Of a stretch of DNA of 48,929 nt, positions 34,263-43,145 are shown in pieces. A program made the translations under genes and the position numbers. Origin of the DNA: Rhizobium sp. Q54 (GTDB lineage Bacteria; Pseudomonadota; Alphaproteobacteria; Micropepsales; Micropepsaceae); the NCBI GenBank assembly GCA_945882615.1, contig CAMCWK010000021.1, forward strand, positions 1 through 48,929, read 5' to 3'. The notes beneath the pieces are model-generated. The model did not search any database. It was not told the DNA's origin and was given only the letters and a program-made list of their open reading frames with translations. The stretch's first letter is position 1. Every line of letters starts with the position of its first letter.

Positions 34263-34813
34263 GGCGTGTTCCCCAACGCCGATTTCAGCCGCACCATGGC
34301 CAGGCGCAACCGCGACTTGACGGTGCCCAGCGGAATGCCCAGTTCGTCGGCGATCTGGCTGTGCGGCTTGTCGGCGAAGAAGGACTGCTGGATCACCATC
34401 GCCTGGTCGGGCGGCAGGTCCTTCAGCGCCTCGCGCAGCCGCACCTCATCACTCGCCAGCGTAATCGCATCATCGGCATCGGGCCCGGCTTCGGGCTGGA
34501 AATCCTGGGGATCGAGTTCGGGCCGCTTCTCGCGGCGGATGGCATCGATGCGCAGGTTGCGGGCGATGGTGAACAGCCAGGTCGCTGCCGACGCCTTGGC
34601 AGGATCGAACAGATGCGCCTTGCGCCACAGGCTGAGCATGGCTTCCTGGGCCAGGTCTTCGGCCTGCGCCGCCGGCGCGCCCAGCCGCATCAGATAGGAC
34701 TTGATGCGGGGGGCGAAGTGGTCGAACAGCGCGGCAAAGGCAGCCCGGTCCCGCGTCTGTGCCACGCGGCGCAGCAGGGCATCCAGCGCCAGGGCTTCGG
34801 GGGGACGGGTCAT
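34259..34813 (-). CDS. rpoE: ECF sigma factor, RpoE (ECF11/SigE-ChrR group)
   Basis: 184 residues from ATG 34813; upstream in-frame ATGs at 34891 and 34972 are possible but the conserved part starts here (LLRRVAQTRDRAAFAALFDHF). Sigma region 2 (FDHFAPRIKSYLMRLGAP, AEDLAQEAMLSLWRKA) and region 4 (LPPDQAMVIQQSFFADKPHSQIADELGIPLGTVKSRLRLA) are both present. Directs transcription of an oxidative or singlet-oxygen stress regulon. A strong ECF-type promoter reads toward it (34890-34926), so it is probably autoregulated. Linked to the cupin anti-sigma gene. Confidence 0.9.
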   Translation of the reverse strand: MTRPPEALALDALLRRVAQTRDRAAFAALFDHFAPRIKSYLMRLGAPAAQAEDLAQEAMLSLWRKAHLFDPAKASAATWLFTIARNLRIDAIRREKRPELDPQDFQPEAGPDADDAITLASDEVRLREALKDLPPDQAMVIQQSFFADKPHSQIADELGIPLGTVKSRLRLAMVRLKSALGNTP

Positions 34814-34896
34814 GGCCAGGCGAACGGGCGCGGCCCGGCGCAATACCGGGCGAAAGCGGGGGAATTCGCAGCTCTGAACATGCGCCAACATAGCGG

Positions 34897-34926
34897 ATTC
34901 TACGGCGGAACAAGGGGCTTGGATCA
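34897..34926 (-). promoter_or_regulatory. ECF-type promoter toward rpoE
   Basis: On the minus strand TGATCC (34921-34926) is followed after exactly 18 bases by TAGAAT (34897-34902). The TGATCC-N18-TAAGA pattern is the known RpoE promoter of Rhodobacter sphaeroides. It lies upstream of rpoE (ATG 34813), which implies autoregulation. Confidence 0.7.
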
Positions 34927-34930
34927 AGGT

Positions 34931-34960
34931 TGATCTGCCGGGCCTCGCGGTCCGTAATAG
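34931..34960 (+). promoter_or_regulatory. ECF-type promoter toward DUF1365
   Basis: TGATCT (34931-34936), 18 bases, then TAATAG (34955-34960), the same pattern on the plus strand, back to back with the rpoE promoter. The expected start point falls within a few bases of the DUF1365 ATG at 34965, so a leaderless or nearly leaderless mRNA is possible. Confidence 0.6.
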
Positions 34961-34964
34961 TCGG

Positions 34965-35711
34965 ATGGCCAAATCCGCGCTTTACGAAGGCTGGGTGATG
35001 CACCGGCGCATTCGCCCCCGGCATCACCGTTTCAAATACCGCGTCTTCGCCATGCTGCTGGACCTGGATGAACTGCCGCTATTGGACCAGCGGCTGTCGC
35101 TGTTTTCCTGGAACCGGCGCGGACTGTTCAGTTTCCACGACCGCGATCATGGCGATGCGCGCGGGTTGAAGCCATGGCTGGACGGCGAACTGGCGCGCGC
35201 CGGAATCAAGGCTGATGGCAGCCGGCAGGTGCTGTGCTATCCGCGCATCCTGGGCTATGTCTTCAATCCGCTGTCGGTGTGGTTCTGCCGCGATGCCTGC
35301 GGTGTGCTGAAAGCCGTCATTTATGAGGTGCACAACACCTATGATGAGCGCCATGCCTATGTCCTGCCGGTGGAAGACGAGACGCTGATACGCAATGGCT
35401 GCGCCAAGGCCTTTTATGTTTCGCCGTTTCTGACGCAGAACTGCCGCTACAATTTTCGCATCCGCCCGCCGGGCGAGAATGTCTCTATCGCCATCAACGA
35501 AGACGAAGGCGGGCAGCCGATCCTCAACGCCTCCTTCGCCGGGACGCGCCGCCCTCTGACCGATCGCGCCCTGCTGCGGATGTTGTTCGCCTATCCGCTC
35601 ATGACTCTGAAGGTGGTGGCAGCGATCCATTTCGAGGCGGTGCGCCTGATGGCCAAGGGCATTCGCCGCCATCCCCATGCGCCAAAGACGCTCCATTCGC
35701 CCGCAGAATAG
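34965..35711 (+). CDS. DUF1365-family protein (RpoE-ChrR regulon type)
   Basis: 248 residues. Family signatures: SALYEGWVMHRRIRP, HRFKYRVFAMLLDLDELP, SFHDRDHG, YPRILGYVFNPLSVWFC and VYEVHNTYDERHAY-type sequence. The start ATG 34965 is set by the conserved ALYxGxVxH. In Rhodobacter sphaeroides, a DUF1365-type gene sits in the RpoE-ChrR regulon near lipid-modifying enzymes, and the divergent ECF promoter here supports the same link. Biochemical function not established; a role in modified fatty acids is a guess from context. Mla genes follow on the same strand. Confidence 0.88.
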   Translation: MAKSALYEGWVMHRRIRPRHHRFKYRVFAMLLDLDELPLLDQRLSLFSWNRRGLFSFHDRDHGDARGLKPWLDGELARAGIKADGSRQVLCYPRILGYVFNPLSVWFCRDACGVLKAVIYEVHNTYDERHAYVLPVEDETLIRNGCAKAFYVSPFLTQNCRYNFRIRPPGENVSIAINEDEGGQPILNASFAGTRRPLTDRALLRMLFAYPLMTLKVVAAIHFEAVRLMAKGIRRHPHAPKTLHSPAE

Positions 35712-35813
35712 CGCCCCGGTGGATAGAATCGGGGAACTCATGGAACTTTTATCCAGCCCCCCGCATTCTTGCTGAGAAACGGCCTGTTCAGGGCCGCGCG
35801 AGACCATGCCGGT

Positions 35814-36962
35814 ATGACGTTGATCGAAAGCGCTTCGGCGGAGCCGGAAGCCTGGTTCAAACTGGACCGGGACAACCGCACGCTTACCGTGGGCGGCGCG
35901 TGGACGATCTCCGAAAGCGCCCGGCTGGACCGGGAATTGAACGGGCTGGACCTTTCGGGCGGCGAACTGGCGATCGATGGCTCGAAAATCTCACGCCTGG
36001 ACAGTGCGGGTGCCTGGCTGCTGCTGCGCACGCGCCGGGCCGTGGAGGCTCAAGGGGGCAAGGTTTCCCGTTTCGACCTGCCCGACCTGTATCAGCCGCT
36101 GATCGACAATCTCGACCAGGAGCAGGCTGCGGAAAAGCGCAAGCCCCGCCTTCCCACCGGCTTTCGCGGCCGGCTGTACAAGATTGGCCGCGCCACTATC
36201 CATGGCTATCGCCAGGGTGTTTCGATCCTGGGCTATCTGGGGCGGGTGACGGTGGAAACCGGCGAAGCGATTGTCGCCCCCAAGCACAATCTGCGTGTCG
36301 CGGCCATCTTTCACCAGGTCGAGGAGACCGGCATCAATGCGCTGCCCATTGTGGGGCTGCTGTCCTTCCTGATCGGCGTGGTGTTGGCCTATCAGGGCGC
36401 CGACCAGCTCAAACAGTTTGGCGCGGAGATTTTCACCATCAATCTTCTGGGCGTGGGCCTGTTGCGCGAGATCGGCGGGCTGATCACCGCCATCATCGTG
36501 GCGGGGCGCTCCGGGTCCGCCTTCACCGCCCATATCGGCACCATGCGTGTCAATGAAGAGATCGACGCCATGCAGACCATGGGCCTCAACACAGTGGACA
36601 CGCTGGTCCTGCCGCGCATCATCGGCCTGGTGATCTCGCTGCCGCTGCTGACATTCTTTGCCGACATCATGGGCCTGATCGGCGGCGCCATGATGTGCTA
36701 TGTCAGCCTCGACATCACCTTCCCGGTGTTCCTGCGCCAGCTCAACCAGGCGGTTGACGTCAGCACCCTGATGGTCGGCCTGATCAAGGCGCCGGTCTTC
36801 GCCTTCGTGATCGCGCTGGTCGGCTGCTATGAAGGCTTCCAGGTCGAGCGCAACGCAGCCAGTGTCGGCCAGCTCACCACCCGCTCGGTGGTGGAAGCCA
36901 TCTTCCTGGTGATCGTGCTGGACGCCGCCTTTTCCATCATGTTCTCGGTGCTGGGGATCTGA
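35814..36962 (+). CDS. mlaE: Mla phospholipid ABC transporter permease with N-terminal STAS domain
   Basis: 382 residues from ATG 35814. Residues ~15-100 form a STAS domain (SARLDRELNGLDLSGGELAI, SRLDSAGAWLLLRTRRAVE), fused MlaB-like. Then the MlaE permease: ALPIVGLLSFLIGVVLAYQGADQL, GLLREIGGLITAIIVAGRSGSAFTA, GTMRVNEEIDAM (conserved EQ-like coupling loop), and LVGCYEGFQV. Five to six membrane helices. Part of the system that moves phospholipids between inner and outer membranes. Stop overlaps the mlaF start by one base (TGATG). Confidence 0.93.
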   Translation: MTLIESASAEPEAWFKLDRDNRTLTVGGAWTISESARLDRELNGLDLSGGELAIDGSKISRLDSAGAWLLLRTRRAVEAQGGKVSRFDLPDLYQPLIDNLDQEQAAEKRKPRLPTGFRGRLYKIGRATIHGYRQGVSILGYLGRVTVETGEAIVAPKHNLRVAAIFHQVEETGINALPIVGLLSFLIGVVLAYQGADQLKQFGAEIFTINLLGVGLLREIGGLITAIIVAGRSGSAFTAHIGTMRVNEEIDAMQTMGLNTVDTLVLPRIIGLVISLPLLTFFADIMGLIGGAMMCYVSLDITFPVFLRQLNQAVDVSTLMVGLIKAPVFAFVIALVGCYEGFQVERNAASVGQLTTRSVVEAIFLVIVLDAAFSIMFSVLGI

Positions 36963-37759
36963 TGGCACAGGAGATGACAGCTGCGAAAAAGAAGGATGTC
37001 ATCATCGAGGTGCGCGGCCTGGTAAACGGCTTCGGCTCCAAGATAATCCACGACAATATCGACCTGGATGTCTATCGCGGCGAAGTGATCGGCGTGGTGG
37101 GCGGCTCGGGCTCGGGCAAGTCGGTACTGCTGCGCTCCATCATCAGCCTGATCCGGCCCAAGGAAGGCGTCATCAAGGTGTTCGGCCAGCAGACCGGCGA
37201 GGTCGAAGGCGCGCAAATGCGCAAGCTGGAGATGCGCTGGGGCGTGTTGTTCCAAGCCGGCGCGCTGTTCTCCTCCCAGACCGTGGCCGAGAACATAAAG
37301 GTGCCGCTGCGCGAATATACCTCCATGAGCGAGAAGCTGATGGACGAGATTGCCGCCATGAAGCTGAACATGGTGGGCCTGCCGCCCGATACCGCCGACA
37401 AATACCCGTCCGAACTTTCGGGCGGCATGGTCAAGCGCGCTGCCCTGGCCCGCAGCCTCGCGCTGGACCCGGAGCTTCTGTTCCTGGACGAACCCACCGC
37501 GGGGCTGGACCCGATCTCGGCGAACCAGTTCGACGAACTGATCAAGCAGCTGCAAAAGGCGCTGGGCCTCACCGTTTTCCTGGTGACCCATGACATCGAC
37601 ACACTGCGCGCGGTTACCGACCGTATCGCGGTGCTGGTGAACAAGAATCTGGTCATCGGCACTATCGCGCAGCTGCGAAAAAGCGACGATCCCTGGATCA
37701 AGGACTATTTTTCGGGCGTGCGTGGCCGGGCCGCGCTTGCCGACATGGAAGAGGCGTAA
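36962..37759 (+). CDS. mlaF: Mla phospholipid ABC transporter ATPase
   Basis: 265 residues. ABC ATPase with Walker A GGSGSGKS (47-54), Q-loop FQAGALFSSQ, signature LSGGM (152-156), Walker B LLFLDEPT (172-179), and H-loop VTHDIDTL. Length normal. Works with the MlaE permease at the inner membrane. Overlaps mlaE by one base and is followed two bases on by mlaD. Confidence 0.95.
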   Translation: MAQEMTAAKKKDVIIEVRGLVNGFGSKIIHDNIDLDVYRGEVIGVVGGSGSGKSVLLRSIISLIRPKEGVIKVFGQQTGEVEGAQMRKLEMRWGVLFQAGALFSSQTVAENIKVPLREYTSMSEKLMDEIAAMKLNMVGLPPDTADKYPSELSGGMVKRAALARSLALDPELLFLDEPTAGLDPISANQFDELIKQLQKALGLTVFLVTHDIDTLRAVTDRIAVLVNKNLVIGTIAQLRKSDDPWIKDYFSGVRGRAALADMEEA

Positions 37760-37761
37760 CG

Positions 37762-38631
37762 ATGGAAACCAAAGCCAATTACGTCGCGGTGGGCGCCTTT
37801 GTGCTGGCTTGCGTCATCGGACTGGTGGTCACGATCATGTGGCTGGCGGGCGCGCAATACAGTCAGGAATACGCCTATTACCAGGCCTATTTCAAAGGGC
37901 CGGTCACCGGCCTGGGGCAAGGTACCGTCACCCGCTATAACGGCATTGAAGTCGGGCGCATCACCAATCTGGAATTCGACCCCAACGACCCGCAGCGCGT
38001 GATCGTGACCTTACAAGTGCGCCCCAACCTCAATATCCGCGAGGACAGCGTTGCCTCGATCGACAGCCAGGGCATCACCGGTGCTTCCTTTGTGGAAATC
38101 AGCGGCGGCACCAAGAACGCGCCCTTGCTGGTGGCCAAGGAGGGCCAGCCTTACCCCGTCATCCGCACCAAGCAGTCCAGCTTCGCGCAGCTGGCGCAAA
38201 CGGCACCGGAGGTCGTCGCCAAGCTGAATGTGGCGGCGTCGCGGATCAACGACCTGCTCAACGACGACAATCGCCGCGCCATTGCCAATGTGCTGGCGAA
38301 TCTGGACGAAACCACCCAGGTGATCGCGCGCCGCTCCGCCGATATCGACGCCAGCATCGCCAACGCCAACCAGGCCATGGCCAATCTCAGCGAGGCGTCC
38401 AACAGCCTGCGGCCAACGCTGGAGCAGGTGGATCTGACCATCCGCAAATATGGCAAGGTGGCCGACAGCGCCGATGCCTTTATCACCGGCGACGGACTGG
38501 CGCAGGTCTCCTACCTGGTTGGAGAGATGCGCCGACTGGTGGGCAATCTCGACCAGCTTTCCAATCAGCTCAACCGCGAGCCGACCAAGCTGCTGTTCGG
38601 CGACCGGCGCAAGGGATACGAACCCAAATGA
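37762..38631 (+). CDS. mlaD: MCE-domain phospholipid-binding protein
   Basis: 289 residues. N-terminal membrane anchor (AFVLACVIGLVVTIMWLAG), then an MCE domain (GPVTGLGQGTVTRYNGIEVG, QGITGASFVEISG) that forms hexameric lipid-binding rings in relatives. The C-terminal part is a long predicted helix region rich in Asn/Ala (TTQVIARRSADIDASIANAN), as in YrbD/PqiB-like tails. Periplasmic partner of MlaEF. ATGA overlap with the next gene. Confidence 0.93.
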   Translation: METKANYVAVGAFVLACVIGLVVTIMWLAGAQYSQEYAYYQAYFKGPVTGLGQGTVTRYNGIEVGRITNLEFDPNDPQRVIVTLQVRPNLNIREDSVASIDSQGITGASFVEISGGTKNAPLLVAKEGQPYPVIRTKQSSFAQLAQTAPEVVAKLNVAASRINDLLNDDNRRAIANVLANLDETTQVIARRSADIDASIANANQAMANLSEASNSLRPTLEQVDLTIRKYGKVADSADAFITGDGLAQVSYLVGEMRRLVGNLDQLSNQLNREPTKLLFGDRRKGYEPK

Positions 38632-39371
38632 GGCTTTCCATGAATCACAGGAACCTGATCCATCGGCGTCTCTTTGTGGTGGGCGCGGCGGCGCTGACCC
38701 TGTCGGCCTGTGCCGGCGAGATCCTGGGACCGCCCGAGGCCGGGCCGATCTATCCGGTGCGCCCCACCTTCATCCCGGCCGCCGGCGGCGAAAAAGTAAA
38801 CTGGGCGCTGGCGGTAATGCGCCCCGATGTCCCGGGCGGTCTGGACACCGACCGCATCGCCCTGCTCCAGCCCAATGGCACTCTGGATTATTACGCCAAC
38901 GCCACCTATCCCGAGCGTGTACCGGCGGCGGTGCAACGGGCCCTGGTGGACGGTTTTGAGTCCTCGGGGCGGATCGTCGCGGTGGCCCGCGAGCAGGACG
39001 CCCTGCACGCCGACTATAATCTGGTGACCGAGGTCAAGGATTTCGAAGCCAAGTACAGCGTTCAGGACGGCATACCGCAGGCCGTGGTGGTCATCCATGC
39101 CAAGCTTGCGACCGCGCATGGCCGCAAGGTACTTGCCAATTTTGTCACCAGCAAAACCGCCAACGCATCGGCCAACAGCACCGGCGCCGCGGTGCAGGCG
39201 CTCAGCCAGGCGATGAACGAAGCCATAACGGAGGTCGTCAATTGGGCGCTTGCGGCCGCCCCGCCCATCATGCCGGGAGAGTCTGCCGAGACGACGGCAA
39301 GTCCCGCGGAGCAATTGCTCAAGGATGTAACGCGCGGCAGCGAGAAGGTGCGTGGTACCGCCAAGCCCTAA
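38628..39371 (+). CDS. ABC-type transport auxiliary lipoprotein (PqiC/DUF330-like)
   Basis: 247 residues. Start at ATG 38628 overlaps mlaD (ATGA); ATG 38640 with GAGG upstream is equally possible. Twin-basic start, then [16 protein letters not shown] gives a lipobox (LSAC). The body ([49 protein letters not shown]) matches the ABC_trans_aux/PqiC type, an outer-membrane lipoprotein that serves MCE transporters. Last gene of the mla operon. Confidence 0.85.
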   Translation: MRLSMNHRNLIHRRLFVVGAAALTLSACAGEILGPPEAGPIYPVRPTFIPAAGGEKVNWALAVMRPDVPGGLDTDRIALLQPNGTLDYYANATYPERVPAAVQRALVDGFESSGRIVAVAREQDALHADYNLVTEVKDFEAKYSVQDGIPQAVVVIHAKLATAHGRKVLANFVTSKTANASANSTGAAVQALSQAMNEAITEVVNWALAAAPPIMPGESAETTASPAEQLLKDVTRGSEKVRGTAKP

Positions 39372-39462
39372 AATACTAGGGAGCTTTTTAGGTTATCAGC
39401 GCCGGGAACTTTCTGCCCTCAGTCCGTGTTTCCTGTGGGATTTGGAAATACGGAGAAAACCC

Positions 39463-39636
39463 GTGCTGAAGTGGGCGCTTATTTTTCTGATGATCAGCCT
39501 GATCGCCGGTGTACTTGGTTTTACCGGCATCGCCGGCACCTCCATGGCAATCGCCAAGATCCTGTTCTTCATCTTCCTCGCCATCTTCCTGGTGTTGCTG
39601 GTTGCGGGGATCACCGTCGCGCGGCGCGTCGGATAG
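39463..39636 (+). CDS. DUF1328 (YtjA-like) small membrane protein
   Basis: 57 residues from GTG 39463 with GGAG seven bases upstream. [21 protein letters not shown], then [20 protein letters not shown] are the two membrane helices and signature of DUF1328. Function unknown, often stress-induced. The longer frame from 39352 is rejected because only this part matches the family. Confidence 0.85.
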   Translation: MLKWALIFLMISLIAGVLGFTGIAGTSMAIAKILFFIFLAIFLVLLVAGITVARRVG

Positions 39637-39665
39637 GATCGGCAAGGCAGGACGATGTGCCTTCG

Positions 39666-40244
39666 TTATTTCCTCGCCGCATTCGTCCTGATTCCCATCC
39701 TCGGCTTCCTCCCCGCCAATGCGGCGGTGTCTTGGAGTTCTTTCACCGCTTTGGCCAACGCACGCCAGGGCACGATATCCCAGTGATTGGCGGCGAGCGG
39801 CGAGGGCGACGGCAGGATGAACACCCGCGTCCCGCCCAGCCTTTCTCCTTGCTCACCCGCCACGGCGCGCGGCCCCATCACCTTGCGTCCGGCATTGAGG
39901 CTGGTGAAGGCGAGGATCGCCGGTTGAACTTTCAGCACCCGCATCCGCAGCGCTTGCGCGGCGGCATCGCCCAGCGCGCCCTTGGGTAGCTGGTGATCCA
40001 TGCCATAGACGTGCTTGGCGATGTCGGTAAGACCGATGCCGTGATCCCAGAGCATTTCATACTCGTGCGGGGCGAAAAGGCGCGGCGTCAGCCCGACCGC
40101 ATACAGTGTCTTCCAGAACTTGTTCTGGCCATGAGCGTAGTAGGCCTGTTGCAGCGCCGACACCCGTCCCGCCGCCGTGCCGCAGAACACCAGCTTGAGC
40201 CCCGGCCTCAGCCGGTCGGGAAGAATATGTTTCGCGTTCGCCAC
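39666..40244 (-). CDS. Mismatch-specific (G/U, G/T) DNA glycosylase, Mug-like
   Basis: 192 residues from GTG (40242-40244), which overlaps the upstream gene's TAG by one base. Uracil-DNA-glycosylase superfamily: LKLVFCGTAAGRVSALQQAY (first motif, with catalytic Asn replaced as in many Mug/TDG relatives), and FILPSPSPLAANHW (last motif, usually NPSGLN / SPSP). Removes mismatched uracil or thymine in base-excision repair. Co-transcribed with the esterase gene upstream. Confidence 0.85.
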   Translation of the reverse strand: MANAKHILPDRLRPGLKLVFCGTAAGRVSALQQAYYAHGQNKFWKTLYAVGLTPRLFAPHEYEMLWDHGIGLTDIAKHVYGMDHQLPKGALGDAAAQALRMRVLKVQPAILAFTSLNAGRKVMGPRAVAGEQGERLGGTRVFILPSPSPLAANHWDIVPWRALAKAVKELQDTAALAGRKPRMGIRTNAARK

Positions 40245-41101
40245 TAACGGGACTGGATAAACCGCAGCATGTCCTCGCGCAATGTTGTCTTGCCGCGAAA
40301 GCCCGGCGCCAGCGACAGGATGATGCCGACATGCCCTATGCCGGGATATTTGATCACCTGGGCCGCGCTGCCATGGGCTTTCAGCCTCAAAGCCATGCGG
40401 TCGCTATTGCCCGGCCGTACCGTGCGGTCGTCGGTGCCGGTGACCAGCAGCATGGGCGGACGTTTGCCATCGACATGGTGGACCGGCATGGCGTCCTGGT
40501 TGTTGGCGCCGTGGAACATGTCGATGTAATCGGGATCGGTCAGGGGTAGAAAATCATAGGGCCCGGCAATGCCGATCACGCCGGCAATCCAGTCCAGCGT
40601 GCCGCCCGTAGATTCGATGAAGCTGGGCTCCGACGCCAGCATCACCGCATTGTAGGCACCGGCCGAATGGCCTGAAACGAAGATGCGCGCAGGATCGCCG
40701 CCATGTTCGCGCGCATGGGCATGAACCCAGGCCAGCGCGCGAGCGGCATCCTGCGCAAAGGCGGGGTACTTCACCTGGGGATACAGCCGGTAGTCCGCCA
40801 CCACCGTAACGATGCCCTTGCTGGCGAAGGACTGTCCGAAAGCCAGATATTGGCTGCGCTCACCCGACGACCAGGCCCCGCCATAGAAGAACAGCGGGAC
40901 CGGCGCCGGGCCGGTGAGGCCCTGGGGGACATAAACATCGAGCTTGTGACGCGGGTCAGGCCCATAGGCCAAGCCCGCACGCACCTCATACCCCTCACGG
41001 GGGACCAGCAGGTTGATGGCCGCGATGGGGGAGCAGGCGGACAATAGTGCCGCACCCAGCGCGGCGAGACCCGCAAACAGCATGGCTTTCAATTTGGGCA
41101 T
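40244..41101 (-). CDS. Alpha/beta-hydrolase lipoprotein (carboxylesterase-like)
   Basis: 285 residues from ATG 41101. Start MPKLKAMLFAGLAALGAALL with lipobox LLSAC, so it is a lipoprotein. Nucleophile GHSAGAYNA, oxyanion loop FFYGGAWSSGER (Y instead of the usual H of HGG), acid near TGTDDRTV, and His in GIGHVGI. Catalytic set complete. Cleaves esters in the periplasm or outer membrane; substrate unknown. Ends overlapping the Mug-like gene start. A longer upstream frame lacks support. Confidence 0.85.
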   Translation of the reverse strand: MPKLKAMLFAGLAALGAALLSACSPIAAINLLVPREGYEVRAGLAYGPDPRHKLDVYVPQGLTGPAPVPLFFYGGAWSSGERSQYLAFGQSFASKGIVTVVADYRLYPQVKYPAFAQDAARALAWVHAHAREHGGDPARIFVSGHSAGAYNAVMLASEPSFIESTGGTLDWIAGVIGIAGPYDFLPLTDPDYIDMFHGANNQDAMPVHHVDGKRPPMLLVTGTDDRTVRPGNSDRMALRLKAHGSAAQVIKYPGIGHVGIILSLAPGFRGKTTLREDMLRFIQSR

Positions 41102-41226
41102 GCCAGAACTACGCGCCACCCGTCGGTTTGGTTCATGCGTTTTTGGCAGGCGCGAAGGGGATTTTGGGGCGACAGGGACAGCTTCGGTGTGCAAATCTGG
41201 GCGCAATAACAAGGGGAGGACCCAAA

Positions 41227-42231
41227 ATGAATTTCACGCGCCGCCATTTCCTGCAGACATCCGCCGCGCTGGCGGCCACCGCCGCACTGCCGGCCCAGGC
41301 TCAAGCCCAGACGGGCGGCAAGCTGCCGTTCCGCTACGCCTACAGCCCGATCTCCTGGCAGACCGATATCGAGGGAGCGGTGCGGATCGGCTCCAAGCTG
41401 GGCTTTCCGGGCGTCGAACCCTTTCGCCACAATGTCCTGAACTATCTCGACCGTCCGCTGGAACTGAAAAAGCTGATGGATTCGCAGAACATCCGCATGG
41501 CCACCTGTTCCAACGGCGGCGGCGGCAATTTCACCACCAATTTCTTCGACCCCGACCTGGTCGACAAATCGGTGAGCGATCACATCGCCTTCGCCCGCAG
41601 CTTCATCAAGCCGTTCGGCTATTGCAGGCACTTCAAGATGAATATGGGCCCGCGCCCCAAGGGCTATGACACCACCGACGAACAGATCAAGCGCTGCGCC
41701 GACGCCATGAACCGCATCGGCAGGGAAACCATCAAGGACGGGCTCAAGCTGGCGCCGCATCCACACGTCAATTCGCTGGTACAGACCCAGCATGAAGTCG
41801 ACCTGCTGATGAAGGAAACCGACCCGGCCTATGTCGGCATGTGCGCAGACTTCGCCCATCTGGTGCTGGGCGGCATTGTGGTGGAAGAACTGTTCGAAAA
41901 ATACTGGCCGCGCATAACCGCGATCCATTACAAGAGCGCCCCGTCCCGCCTGCGCTACAATCGCGAGGTGGCGGTGCCGCGCAGCGGTCCGGAAGCCGGT
42001 GGTCATTACTGGTTCCGCGCCATGAGTGACCACGATTCGGCTGGCGTGGATTTCCCCAGCCTGCAGAAATTTCTGATCGACAAAAATTACAGCGGCTGGG
42101 TCACGCTGGATTACGACGCCTCGATGATCCACCGGGGCAGCACCATGGAATCGCTGCTCAACGCCGAGAAGCGATACATGGAGGACGTGCTGAAGGTGGA
42201 CATTAAGGCCAATATGAGCGGCTTCTCGTAA
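41227..42231 (+). CDS. Tat-exported sugar-phosphate isomerase/epimerase-like protein
   Basis: 334 residues from ATG 41227 with AAGGGGAGGA just upstream, very strong. MNFTRRHFLQTSAALAATAA is a clear Tat signal (RRHFL). The body is a xylose-isomerase-like TIM barrel: YSPISWQTDIEGAVRIGSK, VEPFRHNVLNYLDRPLE, LKLAPHPHVNSLV, CADFAHLVLGGIVV, and WVTLDYDAS, with metal-site E/D/H residues. Related exported proteins act on sugars or inositols. Terminator at 42264 follows. Confidence 0.82.
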   Translation: MNFTRRHFLQTSAALAATAALPAQAQAQTGGKLPFRYAYSPISWQTDIEGAVRIGSKLGFPGVEPFRHNVLNYLDRPLELKKLMDSQNIRMATCSNGGGGNFTTNFFDPDLVDKSVSDHIAFARSFIKPFGYCRHFKMNMGPRPKGYDTTDEQIKRCADAMNRIGRETIKDGLKLAPHPHVNSLVQTQHEVDLLMKETDPAYVGMCADFAHLVLGGIVVEELFEKYWPRITAIHYKSAPSRLRYNREVAVPRSGPEAGGHYWFRAMSDHDSAGVDFPSLQKFLIDKNYSGWVTLDYDASMIHRGSTMESLLNAEKRYMEDVLKVDIKANMSGFS

Positions 42232-42263
42232 CGCACTGGCGCGCAAAGCATCAGGCGGCAAAG

Positions 42264-42296
42264 GCCCGCGATCCCATTGAGGGACGCGGGCTTTTT
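42264..42296 (+). terminator. Rho-independent terminator after the isomerase-like gene
   Basis: GCCCGCG ... CGCGGGC stem with an inner ATCCC/GGGA pairing, followed by TTTTT. Ends the transcript of the 41227 gene. Confidence 0.85.
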
Positions 42297-42434
42297 CGTT
42301 TCTGACGTGTTGCGCTGCACACTTTTTCACCAGCCGACCCCGCTCGGATCGTTTTTCGCCTGTGAATGTTACCTATTTCCAAGGTTCCGTTTTGGTGCCT
42401 TAATGTTGCAGCGCAATACAGGGGAGCCGAAATC

Positions 42435-42863
42435 ATGGGTCAGGAGCCAGCAACCACCTTCTTCAGCCATGTGAAACCGGGTGATACCAAATTCGAACCA
42501 GGCGGCTTGCGCGACTTTTTCCTGTATCGCGACCTGGGCATTGCCGGCGCCACCAATGGCAAGGTGATCGCCCATCTGGTGAAAGCCAATCTGCCGCCCG
42601 AAGACGGCACCGGCTGGCACTATCATGTCTGCGACTTCCAGATCGTGATCATGATGAAGGGCTGGGCCAAGTTCATGTACGAGGACAAGGTCACGCTGGT
42701 GGAAGCGGGCGATGTGGTGCATCAGCGCCCCGGCATGGTGCATTACCTGTTCGATTACTCCCCCGACATGGAATATCTGGAGATCGTCTCGCCGGCCGAT
42801 TTCGGCTCGGTCGATGCCCCGCCCGCCACCGATACCGTGCCAGCCGTCACACCCTGGAAATAA
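42435..42863 (+). CDS. Cupin-domain protein
   Basis: 142 residues from ATG 42435 (GGGGAG upstream). Single cupin: DGTGWHYHVCDFQIVIMMKGWA (H-x-H motif, metal site), then GDVVHQRPGMVHYLFDYSPD (second motif with His). Metal-dependent dioxygenase or sugar-binding type cannot be distinguished. Next genes are on the other strand. Confidence 0.78.
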   Translation: MGQEPATTFFSHVKPGDTKFEPGGLRDFFLYRDLGIAGATNGKVIAHLVKANLPPEDGTGWHYHVCDFQIVIMMKGWAKFMYEDKVTLVEAGDVVHQRPGMVHYLFDYSPDMEYLEIVSPADFGSVDAPPATDTVPAVTPWK

Positions 42864-42883
42864 TTATTCTCGTGGGACAACGC

Positions 42884-43135
42884 CTAGGGAATGCGCGGGT
42901 CTTCACCCGTGTGCGCCCGGCTGATCGCGTCCAGCAGTTTCGCGTCCAGCCTGGCGGAATCCAGGATCACCTTTTCGGCTTCGGCATCCTTGACAGCATT
43001 GAGCGGAATCTCGAAATCGCCGGAATTTTCGACATAGACCACGATCGCATCCTTGCGAACCCGGCGTACCGCGCCAAAGGATTTCTCGCCGTCGTGCAGA
43101 AAGACATCGAAGCCTTCGCGGATTTTCTCGTGCAT
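42884..43135 (-). CDS. DUF2171/PRC-barrel-like small protein
   Basis: 83 residues. IREGFDVFLHDGEKSFGAVR and RKDAIVVYVENSGDFEIPL fit a small beta-barrel of the DUF2171/PRC kind that carries a G-E/V turn in the first strand. Charged C-terminus. No function known. Minus-strand group with the zinc finger and TrxR-like genes: gaps of 10 bases. Confidence 0.6.
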   Translation of the reverse strand: MHEKIREGFDVFLHDGEKSFGAVRRVRKDAIVVYVENSGDFEIPLNAVKDAEAEKVILDSARLDAKLLDAISRAHTGEDPRIP

Positions 43136-43145
43136 GGGATGCCTT

